64,000 nt of DNA, taken from an uncultured Rubripirellula sp. (GTDB lineage: Bacteria > Planctomycetota > Planctomycetia > Pirellulales > Pirellulaceae). The stretch is taken from NCBI GenBank assembly GCA_938075415.1, contig CALJHC010000012.1:62001-126000 (forward strand), written 5' to 3'. Position 1 is the first letter of the stretch. The number at the start of each line of letters is the position of its first letter. This document shows, in pieces, positions 63,697-64,000 of this stretch. The translations under genes were made by a program, and so were the position numbers. The notes below the pieces were generated by a model. It was not told where the DNA came from. It saw only the letters and a program-made list of their open reading frames with translations, and searched no databases.

Positions 63697-64000
63697 GCCA
63701 ATCAGGCACGGACAAAACAGAGGAGAAAACTGCAAATGCACTCGCTTCTCATCGGCGCGACAAGCTTCGCGGATCAGAAAGCCGCATGAACACGGACCGC
63801 TGGTTTCGTCGCATTTGCGTCATGGTGGCTGCGGTCAGCGTCATCATCTTGCTGTTTTTACTCGGATCGATTATCCAGCAGGGTGTTCCCTCTCTCTCCA
63901 CGACGCTTCTTACTGGAACACCCGAGCCGGATCCTTCTCAAGCTGGCGCCTGGCCGGCGATCGCAGGAACCATCTGGGTTTGCAGCATCTGCGCCCTGGT
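63693..64000 (+). CDS. pstA: Phosphate ABC transporter permease PstA, N-terminal part
   Basis: The ATG at 63693 sits in the ATGA overlap with the pstC stop, and the frame is open to the window end (about 102 codons). The product begins with a polar stretch (MSQSGTDKTEEK, HRRDKLRGSESR) and then one clear membrane helix (CVMVAAVSVIILLFLLGSII), followed by a PSLSTTLLTGTPEPDP loop and a second segment (GTIWVCSICAL) cut off by the window. This is the normal PstA N-terminal topology. The unusually long polar leader precedes an internal ATG (about codon 32) that could also serve as start. Confidence 0.88.
   Translation, partial: MSQSGTDKTEEKTANALASHRRDKLRGSESRMNTDRWFRRICVMVAAVSVIILLFLLGSIIQQGVPSLSTTLLTGTPEPDPSQAGAWPAIAGTIWVCSICAL

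Overview
The window reads as chromosomal DNA of a planctomycete close to Rhodopirellula/Pirellulaceae. The support is internal: a secreted PVC-type heme protein with a HEAT-repeat middle, a DUF1549/DUF1553 cytochrome-like protein paired with a Tat-exported DUF1501 protein, an N-terminal LEPR-XLL type tag plus dockerin-like calcium loops on a giant amylase, a YdjY-type secreted protein, and DUF58/BatA/VWA membrane gene clusters. Genes are spaced widely (many gaps of 0.4 to 1 kb) and strands switch often, with few long operons. No rRNA, tRNA, CRISPR array, transposase or phage gene was recognised.

Layout. 1-5 kb (+): the tail of a nitrilase-family hydrolase, a ceramidase-like secreted protein and the HEAT/heme protein. 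5.8-13.6 kb (-): a methionine-rich exported protein, an alpha/beta hydrolase, and the DUF1501 + DUF1549/1553 pair. 14.4-27.9 kb (mixed): a glycoside hydrolase with two discoidin-like modules, a double-domain esterase, two exported proteins of unknown role, a PfkB sugar kinase, a short UvrC and a GNAT acetyltransferase. 28.8-38.2 kb (+): a divergent DnaA, DnaB, an array of ten 16-bp repeats, an ExeA/TniB-like AAA+ ATPase with a long acidic tail and a small partner gene, a small membrane protein and a beta-hydroxyacid dehydrogenase. 38.6-41.1 kb (-): a heparinase-like protein overlapping a YggS-type PLP protein. 41.7-48.1 kb: a YdjY-type secreted protein (+), facing a tightly overlapped DUF58 / BatA-VWA / VWA membrane operon (-). 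48.8-54.5 kb (-): the giant amylase and a eukaryotic-type HisA. 55.5-61.2 kb (+): three genes for a large membrane protein and two exported low-complexity coiled-coil proteins that probably work with the DUF58/VWA set. 61.4-64 kb (+): pstS-pstC-pstA, preceded by a Pho-box-like direct repeat and cut off by the window end.

How they fit together. Much of the window serves polysaccharide and organic-matter breakdown outside the cytoplasm (amylase, glycoside hydrolase, carbohydrate esterases, heme/DUF1501 proteins) and phosphate scavenging. The replication genes dnaA and dnaB lie 0.7 kb apart, but a clear origin cannot be defined by eye because only one near-consensus DnaA box is visible. The most unusual points are the HisA of the plant/fungal HIS6 type, a DnaA with changed sensor-II and DNA-recognition residues, the 16-bp array beside dnaB, the two halves of a VWA/MoxR-like gene set separated by the amylase and hisA, and several unrelated short tandem-repeat arrays in the gaps. 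All family names come from reading motifs by eye; no database search was run.
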